Positions 53,815 through 63,659 of a stretch of DNA of 64,000 bases are shown piece after piece. The DNA is from Mycolicibacterium sp. MU0053. Lineage in GTDB: Bacteria > Actinomycetota > Actinomycetes > Mycobacteriales > Mycobacteriaceae. The DNA lies in the NCBI RefSeq assembly GCF_963378095.1, contig NZ_OY726397.1, positions 4,712,001 through 4,776,000 of the forward strand, read 5' to 3'. Made by a program: the position numbers and the translations under genes. The notes under the pieces are model-generated. The model made no database searches, was not told where the DNA came from, and saw only the letters and a list, made by a program, of their open reading frames with translations. Positions within the stretch are counted from its first letter, which is position 1; every line of letters begins with the position of its first letter.

Positions 53815-54420
53815 ATGACCGCCGGAACCGTCGCGTCCACCGAGGTGGACCCCGTCGGCGACGACCCGTTCCGCCACCGACTCTTCGAGGGTTTGTCGGG
53901 GTCGATCAACGAACGCGGCTACCGCGACACCACGGTGGCCGACATCGTGCGACATGCCAAGACGTCGAAGCGCACGTTCTACGCGCACTTCGCCAGCAAG
54001 GACGACTGTCTGCTGGAACTGCTCGACGTCGACAACATCCGCACGATCGCCGGCATCCGCGCGGCAGTCGATCCCGAGGCCGACTGGCGCACGCAGGTCG
54101 AGCAGGCGATCGACGCCTACATCACCGCCATCGAGGCGCATCCGGCGCTGACGTTGACGTGGATCCGGGAGTTCCCGGCACTCGGCGACGCCGCCCGACC
54201 GGTGCAGCGCCGCGGGATGGACCGCTTCATCGATCTGTTGATCGAGATGACGGCCGGTCCCGGATTCAGCCGGGCCGGTCTGCGGCCCGTGCAGCGCCAG
54301 ACCGCCTTGATCCTGCTCGGTGGGCTGCGGGAACTCACCGCCCACACCATGGAGGACGGCGAAGACATCCGCGGGATCGCCGATGCGGCGGTGCGCGCCT
54401 GCGTCGGTCTGGTCAGCTGA
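53815..54420 (+). CDS. TetR family regulator divergent from cyp138 (Rv0135c-like)
   Basis: The 201-residue regulator has the HTH TTVADIVRHAKTSKRTFYAHFASKDDCLLEL (about 43-73) and a helical ligand domain. The ATG at 53815 follows GGGAGAG; an in-frame GTG 24 nt upstream is less likely. It is divergent from cyp138 with tandem operators between them. Its last 8 nt overlap the convergent C39-like gene. Confidence 0.9.
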   Translation: MTAGTVASTEVDPVGDDPFRHRLFEGLSGSINERGYRDTTVADIVRHAKTSKRTFYAHFASKDDCLLELLDVDNIRTIAGIRAAVDPEADWRTQVEQAIDAYITAIEAHPALTLTWIREFPALGDAARPVQRRGMDRFIDLLIEMTAGPGFSRAGLRPVQRQTALILLGGLRELTAHTMEDGEDIRGIADAAVRACVGLVS

Positions 54421-54925
54421 AGGGCCGCACCGGCAGCACGAAGGCCAGCGGCCGCCGGAAACCCATCCCGGCCAGGCTCGCACCCCGGATCTGATCGGCG
54501 CTCACGCGCAGCGTCTGGCCGGATGACGGTTCATAGCAACGGAATCCGTCCTCGCGCCAGCCCGTCAACAACACCCAGTGCCGCGGGATCGTGTTACCCA
54601 CCAGCATGGGAACCGGCCAGCCCAGCAGCACCGCCTCGCGTACCTCCAGCAGCCGGTCCCGGCGCGGCCAGGCCAGGCGCCAGCGGTACTGGCGGGCGCT
54701 GTGGGCGTTCAGTGCCGCGGCCATGCCCCTCGGCGTGGTGCCCAGCGCCCGCGGCCAGCAGCGGTTGAGTCGACGATGCAGCCGCCCCTGTTCGGCGGCA
54801 AACCATTCGGGAGCGGCCAGCCGGTCGGCGTAGTCGGGGTCGAGTGCCGCCGCGGCCACGATCGCCACGGTCGGACCGCAGGTGACGCCGTCGCGTTGCC
54901 GCCATCGCGGGTCCAACCGAGGCAT
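54413..54925 (-). CDS. C39-like putative cysteine peptidase, last gene of the membrane/cupredoxin operon
   Basis: This 170-residue protein has WRQRDGVTCGPTVAIVAAA near the N-terminus, with a Cys positioned as in papain-like C39 peptidases, and PRHWVLLTGWREDGFRCYEPSSGQ, with a His and the Tyr-Glu-Pro stretch of that family. No signal peptide is seen. It is 6 nt after the stop of the 438-residue membrane protein and so probably belongs to the same operon. Peptidase activity is inferred from motifs only; it may be an inactive binding version. Confidence 0.7.
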   Translation of the reverse strand: MPRLDPRWRQRDGVTCGPTVAIVAAAALDPDYADRLAAPEWFAAEQGRLHRRLNRCWPRALGTTPRGMAAALNAHSARQYRWRLAWPRRDRLLEVREAVLLGWPVPMLVGNTIPRHWVLLTGWREDGFRCYEPSSGQTLRVSADQIRGASLAGMGFRRPLAFVLPVRPFS

Positions 54926-54931
54926 CGCTCG

Positions 54932-56248
54932 TCATCCGCCGAACAGCAGATAGAGACCCGTGAACGTGTAGGCCACCATGACCACCATCATCGCCAACTG
55001 ACCGGTGAGCTGATGCCGCTTGGGCAGCAGCCGCAACGCCGCATCGTGCGCCGCGATCACCCCGGCCATGTGGCCGACGACCACACCGGCAACCTTGAGG
55101 GTGGCCAGCACGGTGGGATGCATCGACAGCAGGTAGCTGACCTCGGCGTTGCCGAGCCCCAGCAGGTTCCAGCCGCGATCGAGCGGATCGGCCAGCGCGA
55201 TGAGGGTCTGCTGACCGCGCTCGATCAGATACGACAGGTAATGCGCGAACACGTACCCGAGGACGATCGGGACGAGCGAGTGCGCGAGCAGGCCCGGCAG
55301 GGCACGGCGCTGTGCCCGGTCGACGCCGCCGGTGGCGCGCGCGGCGAACCAGAAGGTGGTCGCGACAGCGCCGATGAACCCGATCAGGCCCGCGGTGTTC
55401 ACGGCGGTCGCGGCCCACCCGCCGTCGGCGAGGCGTTCGACGAACCCGCGCCACTGCGGCATCGCGGAGAAACTATCGAAGGCCGTGGATCCGAGCAGCA
55501 CGGCCAACACCGCGACCGTGCCGGATCGAACCGGCAGCGACGGCAGGTGATCGAATGGGTTGCCCACCACCAGGTTTCCGGCCGGATTGCGGCGAAACGG
55601 CGACACTCGCGAGGCGACCATGCTGTACACCTCGAACGGGTCCGCCCGGGCAAACCACCGGGTCCCGAACAGCGCGGCGCCGGCGAACGCGAGGACGACG
55701 TAGCACAGCAGCCACGTCTTGATCGCGGACAGGGCGCCCGGATTCGGGCTCGCGAGCTCCAACCACACGAAGGCGAACAACCCCAGCGCCGCAGGTCGAT
55801 ACCCCCAGCCGGCGGGGTAGGCGCGCAGCCCCGTCGTCCGGTCGCCCCGCACCAGCCGCCACAGGGTCCGCGGCGGGGAGAACGCCCGCCACACCGGACC
55901 CACCAGCACCGAGACCGCGACCAGCCCGACCCACAGCAACACGTAGAACGCGCCGGGCAGGGCATTGCGCGCGTCCTGCGGGCCGAAGACCGCGGCCAGC
56001 ACCACCCAGAGCGCGAAGGCCAGCGTCAACAGACCCAGCGCGAGGCGAACGGCCGACGAGTCGACCAGCCGGGCCACCCAGCGCGGCAACCGGTGGCCGG
56101 GCGCGGCAGGATCGAATCTCGGTGTGCGCCAGGCCAGCGCCACCACCGCGAACGTCAGCGTCAACGCCCACGCCGCGCCGATCAACGCATAGGTGTACGG
56201 GATGGGCAGATCCGTGGAGCCGCCGACCCCGTGCGCCAGCAGCGTCAC
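54932..56248 (-). CDS. Polytopic membrane protein of the cupredoxin-like operon
   Basis: This 438-residue protein has about ten hydrophobic segments. Notable elements are WRAFSPPRTLWRLVRG, FARADPFEVYSMVASRVSPF, and histidine-bearing C-terminal helices (AHSLVPIVLGYVFAHYLSYL; VVGHMAGVIAAHDAALRLLP). Actinobacterial relatives are, as far as I recall, sometimes labelled fenitrothion hydrolase, which I do not regard as a reliable function. The GTG overlaps the lipoprotein stop (GTGA). Together with the 619-residue protein it probably forms a membrane complex. Confidence 0.75.
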   Translation of the reverse strand: MTLLAHGVGGSTDLPIPYTYALIGAAWALTLTFAVVALAWRTPRFDPAAPGHRLPRWVARLVDSSAVRLALGLLTLAFALWVVLAAVFGPQDARNALPGAFYVLLWVGLVAVSVLVGPVWRAFSPPRTLWRLVRGDRTTGLRAYPAGWGYRPAALGLFAFVWLELASPNPGALSAIKTWLLCYVVLAFAGAALFGTRWFARADPFEVYSMVASRVSPFRRNPAGNLVVGNPFDHLPSLPVRSGTVAVLAVLLGSTAFDSFSAMPQWRGFVERLADGGWAATAVNTAGLIGFIGAVATTFWFAARATGGVDRAQRRALPGLLAHSLVPIVLGYVFAHYLSYLIERGQQTLIALADPLDRGWNLLGLGNAEVSYLLSMHPTVLATLKVAGVVVGHMAGVIAAHDAALRLLPKRHQLTGQLAMMVVMVAYTFTGLYLLFGG

Positions 56249-56646
56249 GGACGCACGTGAATGGTCGCGACGACCCGTCCCAGATCATGTAGTTCCACCT
56301 CGACGCGACCCGGCACGTCGACCGTGAAGGTGAACTCCTGATCCGTGGCAGGCTGCACCGCAAACGTGTGCTCGGGCACCGCATGCACATGCAGTTCGTC
56401 GGCGGCATCGCTGTCCACCCGCAGCATGATCGGCTCTCCCGCCGTCGCCTGCAGCGTCTCGTTGACCGGCGTCACCATGCCCTGCGAGATGGTGACGTCG
56501 ACGATGATCGGCTCGACTGCCGGCGCGGACTCCGCCGGGGCCGGCGCCGAGGACTGGGCGGCCTCGGGAGCCGTCGTCTCCTGCGCGCCGCCGCAGCCCG
56601 CCAGCAGCACCGTGCACGCGAGGACCGCCCCCACCCGAATCACCAT
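56245..56646 (-). CDS. Cupredoxin-like lipoprotein
   Basis: A 133-residue lipoprotein: signal VGAVLACTVLLAGC with lipidated Cys18, an Ala/Pro/Glu linker (about 22-45), then a beta domain ending PGRVEVELHDLGRVVATIHV. The histidines at 86, 88, 93 and 120 suggest metal binding, but the type-1 copper Cys and Met are absent (Glu118-Leu-His where Cys would be expected), so it is not a normal blue-copper protein. It overlaps both neighbours in the operon. Confidence 0.8.
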   Translation of the reverse strand: MVIRVGAVLACTVLLAGCGGAQETTAPEAAQSSAPAPAESAPAVEPIIVDVTISQGMVTPVNETLQATAGEPIMLRVDSDAADELHVHAVPEHTFAVQPATDQEFTFTVDVPGRVEVELHDLGRVVATIHVRP

Positions 56647-56816
56647 GATCGCTCGTCGCTTTCGTCAGAATCGTCGGCTTGGTCGGGGTCCTCGGGGGTG
56701 CGGCGGTCTCGCATCGCCACGAACAGCACCACCCCGGCGACCACCACGGCCGGGGCCAGCGCGGGCAGCGCCAACAGCAGCGTGTGGTCGGCCAGATAGC
56801 TCGTCGACGCTGTCAC
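56640..56816 (-). CDS. Small single-helix membrane protein in the cupredoxin-like operon
   Basis: This 58-residue protein has one transmembrane helix (LLLALPALAPAVVVAGVVLFVAM, about 14-36) and an acidic cytoplasmic tail (TPEDPDQADDSDESDERSW). The GTG overlaps the stop of the 619-residue protein (GTGA) and its own stop overlaps the lipoprotein start. Small one-helix subunits are typical of membrane complexes. No homologue recognised. Confidence 0.7.
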   Translation of the reverse strand: MTASTSYLADHTLLLALPALAPAVVVAGVVLFVAMRDRRTPEDPDQADDSDESDERSW

Positions 56817-58672
56817 GACCGCGGCTTGACCTTCGGCTTCGGGGGCATCAGACCCGCTGGGGCAGAATCGCTTCGGTTGATCCGACCGGCCCCCCAGGTC
56901 AGTGCCGCGATCAGCAGCAGCGTGCACACGAGCACCACCAGCGATGCCACCCCGAACAGCCACGACGGGTGGTCGAAGTTCCGTTCCCGCTGCAGGATGG
57001 TGACTTCGGGAACGAAGTCGCGGGTAAATGCCGCCTCGGCAGGCATCCCCGGGGCCCCGATCCCGGGATCCTCGGGCAGGAAGATCGGCACGCCGGCCAT
57101 GATGCGGCCGTCTTGCACCCGTAGCAGCGCCTTCCAGGATCCCCAGACCGGGATCGGCTGGGTGGAGCGGTACTGCCCCGGTTCGATCCGCTCCAGCCGG
57201 TCGACCACCAGGCCGCGATCGTTCTCCAGGCCGCCCTGCCACGCCAGGATCGTCACCCACTCGGGATCATCGCCGATCAGATCCGCGGGCTGGATCCGCA
57301 CCTCGGCCGACACCATCCGCTGGCCCGGATCGGCCGGGAGATCAGTCAGGGTGATTGCGGCGGAGGCGTTTTCGGGAACCTCCAGGCGCAGCCCATTGGC
57401 CACCGCGCCGCCGATCGCCAGCACCGTCAACAGCACCCAGGCGATGCCGACGGCGGGCCTGGGCAGCGGTGTGCCGGTGAGCACCATGGCCAACATCGCA
57501 CCGCAGATGCCCATGAACACCGCCACGGGCACCGCCATCGCCAGCGCCTCCGGCCACATGCTCATCGGCCACGGGTAGCGGTACACCGCGGCGATCCAGA
57601 ACGACTCGAGCCACAGACCGACGGTCCCCACCGCCAGACCGCAGACCGCGCCGAACGCGATGTGGCGCTTGAGCAGCGGGGTCAGGGCCAGCACCTCGAC
57701 GACAACCGCGGCACCGAGGTAGAGCGGGAACCAGTTGATGGGCGCACCCAGGCCGGGGCCCACCACCAGGGCCACCGCGCCACGCAGCAGCACCGACAGC
57801 ACGGCGGCGGCGATCGCGGCGCCGGGTCCGAGGACCAGGCGGGCGGCCACCAGCGCCAGCGCGGCGGCGCCCGCGATCATCATGGGCTGCAGCACCAGCC
57901 GGAACTGCTCGACACCGAAGTCGTATTCGATCTGATAGACCGACAGGCCGACCACCAGGCCGCCGAAGGACAGGTACCGCAGAAACGCGATGCCCTTGCC
58001 GTCCCGCGGTGGTGCCGCCTCGGCATCCGATTCGGCGGCCTGCTGCGCCATCGCCCGTCGGCCCTCGTACTCCAACAGCAGGACGGCGATCAGGGACAGT
58101 CCGGCGCCACCGATCAGCATCAGATGCGTCGGTCCCCACAGCGTGACGTCCTGACCGAAGATGCGGTGCCAGATGTCGTCCAGCGGGAACCCGATCAGCG
58201 CGTACAGCCCGCACACGGTCATGAGCAGTCCGCCCACCGGCGCGTACCACGTGCGGGTGATGCGTACCGCCGAGGATCCCGGTTTGTCGTACGGCAACAC
58301 CACCGCCGAGGCGCCGGCGATGAACAGCATGAACAGGCCGACCAAAATGAAGTAGTGCGCGGGGTTGGCCAGCGGGCCGGAGTCCCGGCCGTTGCCGATG
58401 TGCAAGCTGACATCCCAGATGAACCCGAACAACGCGCAGATCAGCGTCGCGGTGAACAGCAGGATCTGCAGCGCCACCCACGGCGGGCGTTTGAACCGGT
58501 GCCCGAGGCGCTCGGCGAGGTTGTTGAGCCAGGTGATGCGTCGGGTCCGGTGCTGGTAGCCGATCCAGAGCAGGGCCACCGTCACCACCGTGGCCGCGAC
58601 CGACAGTCCGATCACCTCGTCGATCGCGGCGCCGCCACCTTCGGGAGTTTGCGCCAGCAGTGTCACGTCCAC
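56813..58672 (-). CDS. Large membrane protein with duplicated Asp/His motif, first gene of the cupredoxin-like operon
   Basis: This 619-residue polytopic protein has about a dozen helices in residues 20-430, then an extracytoplasmic beta-rich domain (about 430-570) and a final helix (about 575-597). Residues 87-106 (DVSLHIGNGRD ... PAH) and 165-183 (DDIWHRIFGQD ... PTH) are repeats 78 residues apart with conserved Asp, His, Gly, Asp, Pro and His, suggesting paired intramembrane metal or substrate sites. Start GTG at 58672; CATACT lies 7 nt upstream (58680-58685), a possible leaderless -10. Function unknown. Confidence 0.78.
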   Translation of the reverse strand: MDVTLLAQTPEGGGAAIDEVIGLSVAATVVTVALLWIGYQHRTRRITWLNNLAERLGHRFKRPPWVALQILLFTATLICALFGFIWDVSLHIGNGRDSGPLANPAHYFILVGLFMLFIAGASAVVLPYDKPGSSAVRITRTWYAPVGGLLMTVCGLYALIGFPLDDIWHRIFGQDVTLWGPTHLMLIGGAGLSLIAVLLLEYEGRRAMAQQAAESDAEAAPPRDGKGIAFLRYLSFGGLVVGLSVYQIEYDFGVEQFRLVLQPMMIAGAAALALVAARLVLGPGAAIAAAVLSVLLRGAVALVVGPGLGAPINWFPLYLGAAVVVEVLALTPLLKRHIAFGAVCGLAVGTVGLWLESFWIAAVYRYPWPMSMWPEALAMAVPVAVFMGICGAMLAMVLTGTPLPRPAVGIAWVLLTVLAIGGAVANGLRLEVPENASAAITLTDLPADPGQRMVSAEVRIQPADLIGDDPEWVTILAWQGGLENDRGLVVDRLERIEPGQYRSTQPIPVWGSWKALLRVQDGRIMAGVPIFLPEDPGIGAPGMPAEAAFTRDFVPEVTILQRERNFDHPSWLFGVASLVVLVCTLLLIAALTWGAGRINRSDSAPAGLMPPKPKVKPRS

Positions 58673-58771
58673 GTTTTCGAGTATGGAGGTTCGGCGCTAA
58701 GTTCTCCGGGGTTCGTGGCGATTCACCGCGTCGACGGCACCGTTTTTCGGCGACGGCAATTGCCGAGCGAG

Positions 58772-59185
58772 CTACCGAGCGACGAGGTGCAGTCCGGGTT
58801 CGTGGTCGCCGCGCAGTATCGCCAGCGCGGCCTCGACCGATCCCGCGCTCAGCAACTGACCGGCCGGGTCGCAGACCCGGAGCGCACGCGCCACCGCCGG
58901 ACTCGACACGATCACCCACGCGGTGTCGGCGAGCTCGGCCTGGATGCGGTGCAGCGCAGAAACTCCTTGCGTGCCAAGGAATTTCAGCCCTGACAGATCC
59001 ACCACCAGGAACTTGCAGTGCGGTACCAGACCCAGCACGTAGTCGCCGAAGCGTTCTGCGTTGGCGGCGTCGATCTCACCGTGGGCGCTCACCGCGGCGG
59101 TGTGGAGATCCAGCCACCGGTGGCGCACGTTCACCGTGCGAAATTCCACCGGTCGCTCGGTTTGGGCTTTGGTTATTGAAGACAT
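58772..59185 (-). CDS. STAS-domain protein, anti-sigma-factor-antagonist-like
   Basis: A 137-residue protein with a STAS fold: VSAHGEIDAANAERFGDYVL, LVVDLSGLKFLGTQGVSALH. In SpoIIAA the corresponding loop is DSSG, with a phosphorylated serine; here it reads GTQG, so control by serine phosphorylation may be lost, as in several mycobacterial STAS proteins. No anti-sigma factor gene is adjacent. ATG at 59185. It is probably monocistronic. Confidence 0.83.
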   Translation of the reverse strand: MSSITKAQTERPVEFRTVNVRHRWLDLHTAAVSAHGEIDAANAERFGDYVLGLVPHCKFLVVDLSGLKFLGTQGVSALHRIQAELADTAWVIVSSPAVARALRVCDPAGQLLSAGSVEAALAILRGDHEPGLHLVAR

Positions 59186-59485
59186 GTGATGTCCCGTCAG
59201 TAGTCGAAATTCGTACTGCGGACTGCGTCGTTTCGAGATGCGCCACTGGCGACCACAGGAATTCGGGCCTGCTCGTTACCCAGGTGTTGCTGACGGTTCC
59301 GGCGGCTGTGAACTCAACCTGGGTCCAAGGTTAACGCACTTCGGCTCCCCGTGGCGACTTCCTCACGAAACTCTCAGCCCGCATCTGTGCTGGTGGTCAT
59401 GGTGTACCGCACGGCGACGGCGGGAACTCGCTACGTTTAAGCGTGCACAGTGCGCGCAGGAAACGAGAAGTGGGTGAAGCACAAC
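59186..59485. promoter_or_regulatory. 300-nt divergent intergenic region between the STAS gene and glgX
   Basis: No convincing ORF or RNA gene is seen. TACGTT at 59432-59437 is a possible -10 for glgX, leaving a leader of about 40 nt to the GTG at 59486. Nothing else is recognisable. Confidence 0.4.
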
Positions 59486-61651
<2,166 letters not shown>

Positions 61652-61695
61652 TAGACACTTTCGCGCGTCTGTTCACCGTCGTCGCGGTGATCGGT

Positions 61696-61701
61696 TAGCC
61701 T
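61696..61701 (+). promoter_or_regulatory. -10 box TAGCCT of the monooxygenase gene (leaderless)
   Basis: TAGCCT ends 6 nt before the ATG at 61708. A small hairpin TCACCG-N6-CGGTGA lies just upstream. Confidence 0.5.
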
Positions 61702-61707
61702 CGGCGC

Positions 61708-63626
61708 ATGCGCAACCCGCACGCCGGTGTGCCGTTCGCCAGCTCCGACGCCGAAATCGCCGCCGCGCTGGAGGACGTGTCGATCCCCACGCTGCTGCTG
61801 TCGTGCGTGCACATGAGCGGGGATCCGACGCTGCTCGACGGTCCGCTGCGCCCGGCCGGGTTGTTCCTCAACGAGGTTCAGGGCTACCTGTCCGAAGCGG
61901 ACAAGACCGCCGCCCGCCGGCTCGCGCTCGACATCATCCGGGACTACCGCGACCGCGGCTGCCCCGAGCCCGCGCCGATCGGCCCGGAGCTGCTCAAGCG
62001 GATGATGGACTGGCTGGTGTGCGCCGAGGTCCCCGACGAGTACGTCCCGATGCTGCTCGAGGAGATGGAACTCGACGGTCGCGACAGCCGTGACCCCCGC
62101 CCCTCGGCCCCCGCGACGGACCGGGCGGACTTCCCGGTGGTGGTGATCGGGTGCGGGCAATCCGGACTGCTGGCCGCGATCCGGCTGCAGCAGGCCGGGA
62201 TTCCCTACACCGTCATCGAGAAGAATTCCGGCGTCGGCGGGACCTGGTGGGAGAACACCTACCCCGGGGCGCGGGTGGACGTCGGAAACCACTTCTACTG
62301 CTACAGCTTCGAGCCCGACGACCACTGGACGGAGTACTTCGCGCAGCAACCCGAACTGCAGGCCTATTTCCAGTCCGTGATGGCGCGGCACCGGATCACC
62401 GAACGGGTCCGGTTCGACACCCGGGTGCTCGACGCGACGTGGCAGGAGGCCACGGCCAGTTGGGCCGTCCGGATCCAAGGTGCCGACGGCGCCGAGGAGA
62501 CCCTGCGGGCCCGCGCGGTCATCAGTGCCGTCGGTCAGCTCAACACCCCGCTGGTGCCCGAGTTCGCCGGCGCCGAGTCGTTTGCCGGGCCGGCGTTTCA
62601 CACCGCCCGCTGGGATCACGACGTGAACCTCGACGGGAAGCACGTCGCGCTCGTGGGCGCGGGCGCCACCGGTTTCCAGGTCGCCCCGGCCATCGCCGAC
62701 AAGGTCAAGAGCCTCACCGTCTTTCAACGCACGGCGCAGTGGATGTTTCCCAACCCGAACTATCACGAGGCGGTGGGCCCCGGCGTCCGGTGGGCGCTGC
62801 GGCACCTCCCGTTCTACGGCCGCTGGTACCGGTTCCTGATCTTCTGGCCGGGCTGCGACACCGGCCTGGCCGCGGCCAAAGTCGATCCCGACTGGCCCGA
62901 TCAGCAGCGCGCCGTCAGCGCGGCCAACGACCTGGCCCGAATGATGTTCACCGAAGCCAGGTCGACGGCGACCCCGACCTGCTCGACAAGGTGATTCCCG
63001 ACTACCCGGCCACCGGCAAGCGGACCCTGCAGGACAACGGCAGCTGGCTGCGCACGCTCACCCGCGACCACGTCGAACTCGTTCGCACCCCGATCGATCG
63101 CCTCGAATCGGACGCGGTGGTCGCGGTGGACGGCACCCGCTATCCCGCCGATATCCTGGTGTACGCCACCGGTTTCCGGGTCAACGACATGCTGTCCTCG
63201 GTCCAGATCTACGGCCGCAACGGAATCGAACTGCACGAGGCCTGGGGACAACGACCCGCGGCCTATCTCGGCATCACGATTCCGGATTTTCCGAATTTCT
63301 TCTGCATGTACGGTCCGGGGACCAACCTGGCCAGCGGCGGCAGCCTGATCTTTCACTCCGAATGCCAAATCCGTTACATCATGGGATGTCTGGACCTGCT
63401 GCTGAACCTCGGAGAGCGTGCGATGGAACCGCGCCGGGACCGCTACGACGACTGGTATGCGCGCTCGCAGGCCGAACTCGACACCATGGTGTGGTCCCAG
63501 CCCAGCATCAAGCACAGCTTCTACCGAGACGACCGCGGCCGGGTGCATTCGTTGAGCCCGTGGCGCCTGGTGGACTACTGGGCGTGGACCCGCGCGCCGG
63601 ATCGGGATGATTTCGCGTTTTCTTGA
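61708..63626 (+). pseudogene. Flavin-containing Baeyer-Villiger-type monooxygenase, frameshifted
   Basis: Two frames together make one HapE-like monooxygenase of about 640 residues. Frame 1 covers an N-terminal extension (about 1-140), the FAD motif VIGCGQSGLLAA, GTWWENTYPGARVDV, the fingerprint FAGPAFHTARWD and the NADP motif VALVGAGATGFQV, up to ARMMFTE near 62955, then quickly stops (62994). Frame 2 resumes at QVDGDPDLLDKVIPDYP and runs to 63626 (ATGFRVNDMLS, YGPGTNLASGGSL). The junction lacks the few residues (typically Trp-Ile-x) expected between FTE and QV, consistent with a 10-bp deletion or a sequence error. Confidence 0.85.
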
Positions 63627-63659
63627 CCCCCGCCACGGCGAGCGCTACGAAGGAGGGTG

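Noticed and set aside
54932..56248. Calling the 438-residue membrane protein a fenitrothion hydrolase.
   Set aside because: That label is an annotation habit I vaguely recall; no hydrolase active site is visible in the sequence.
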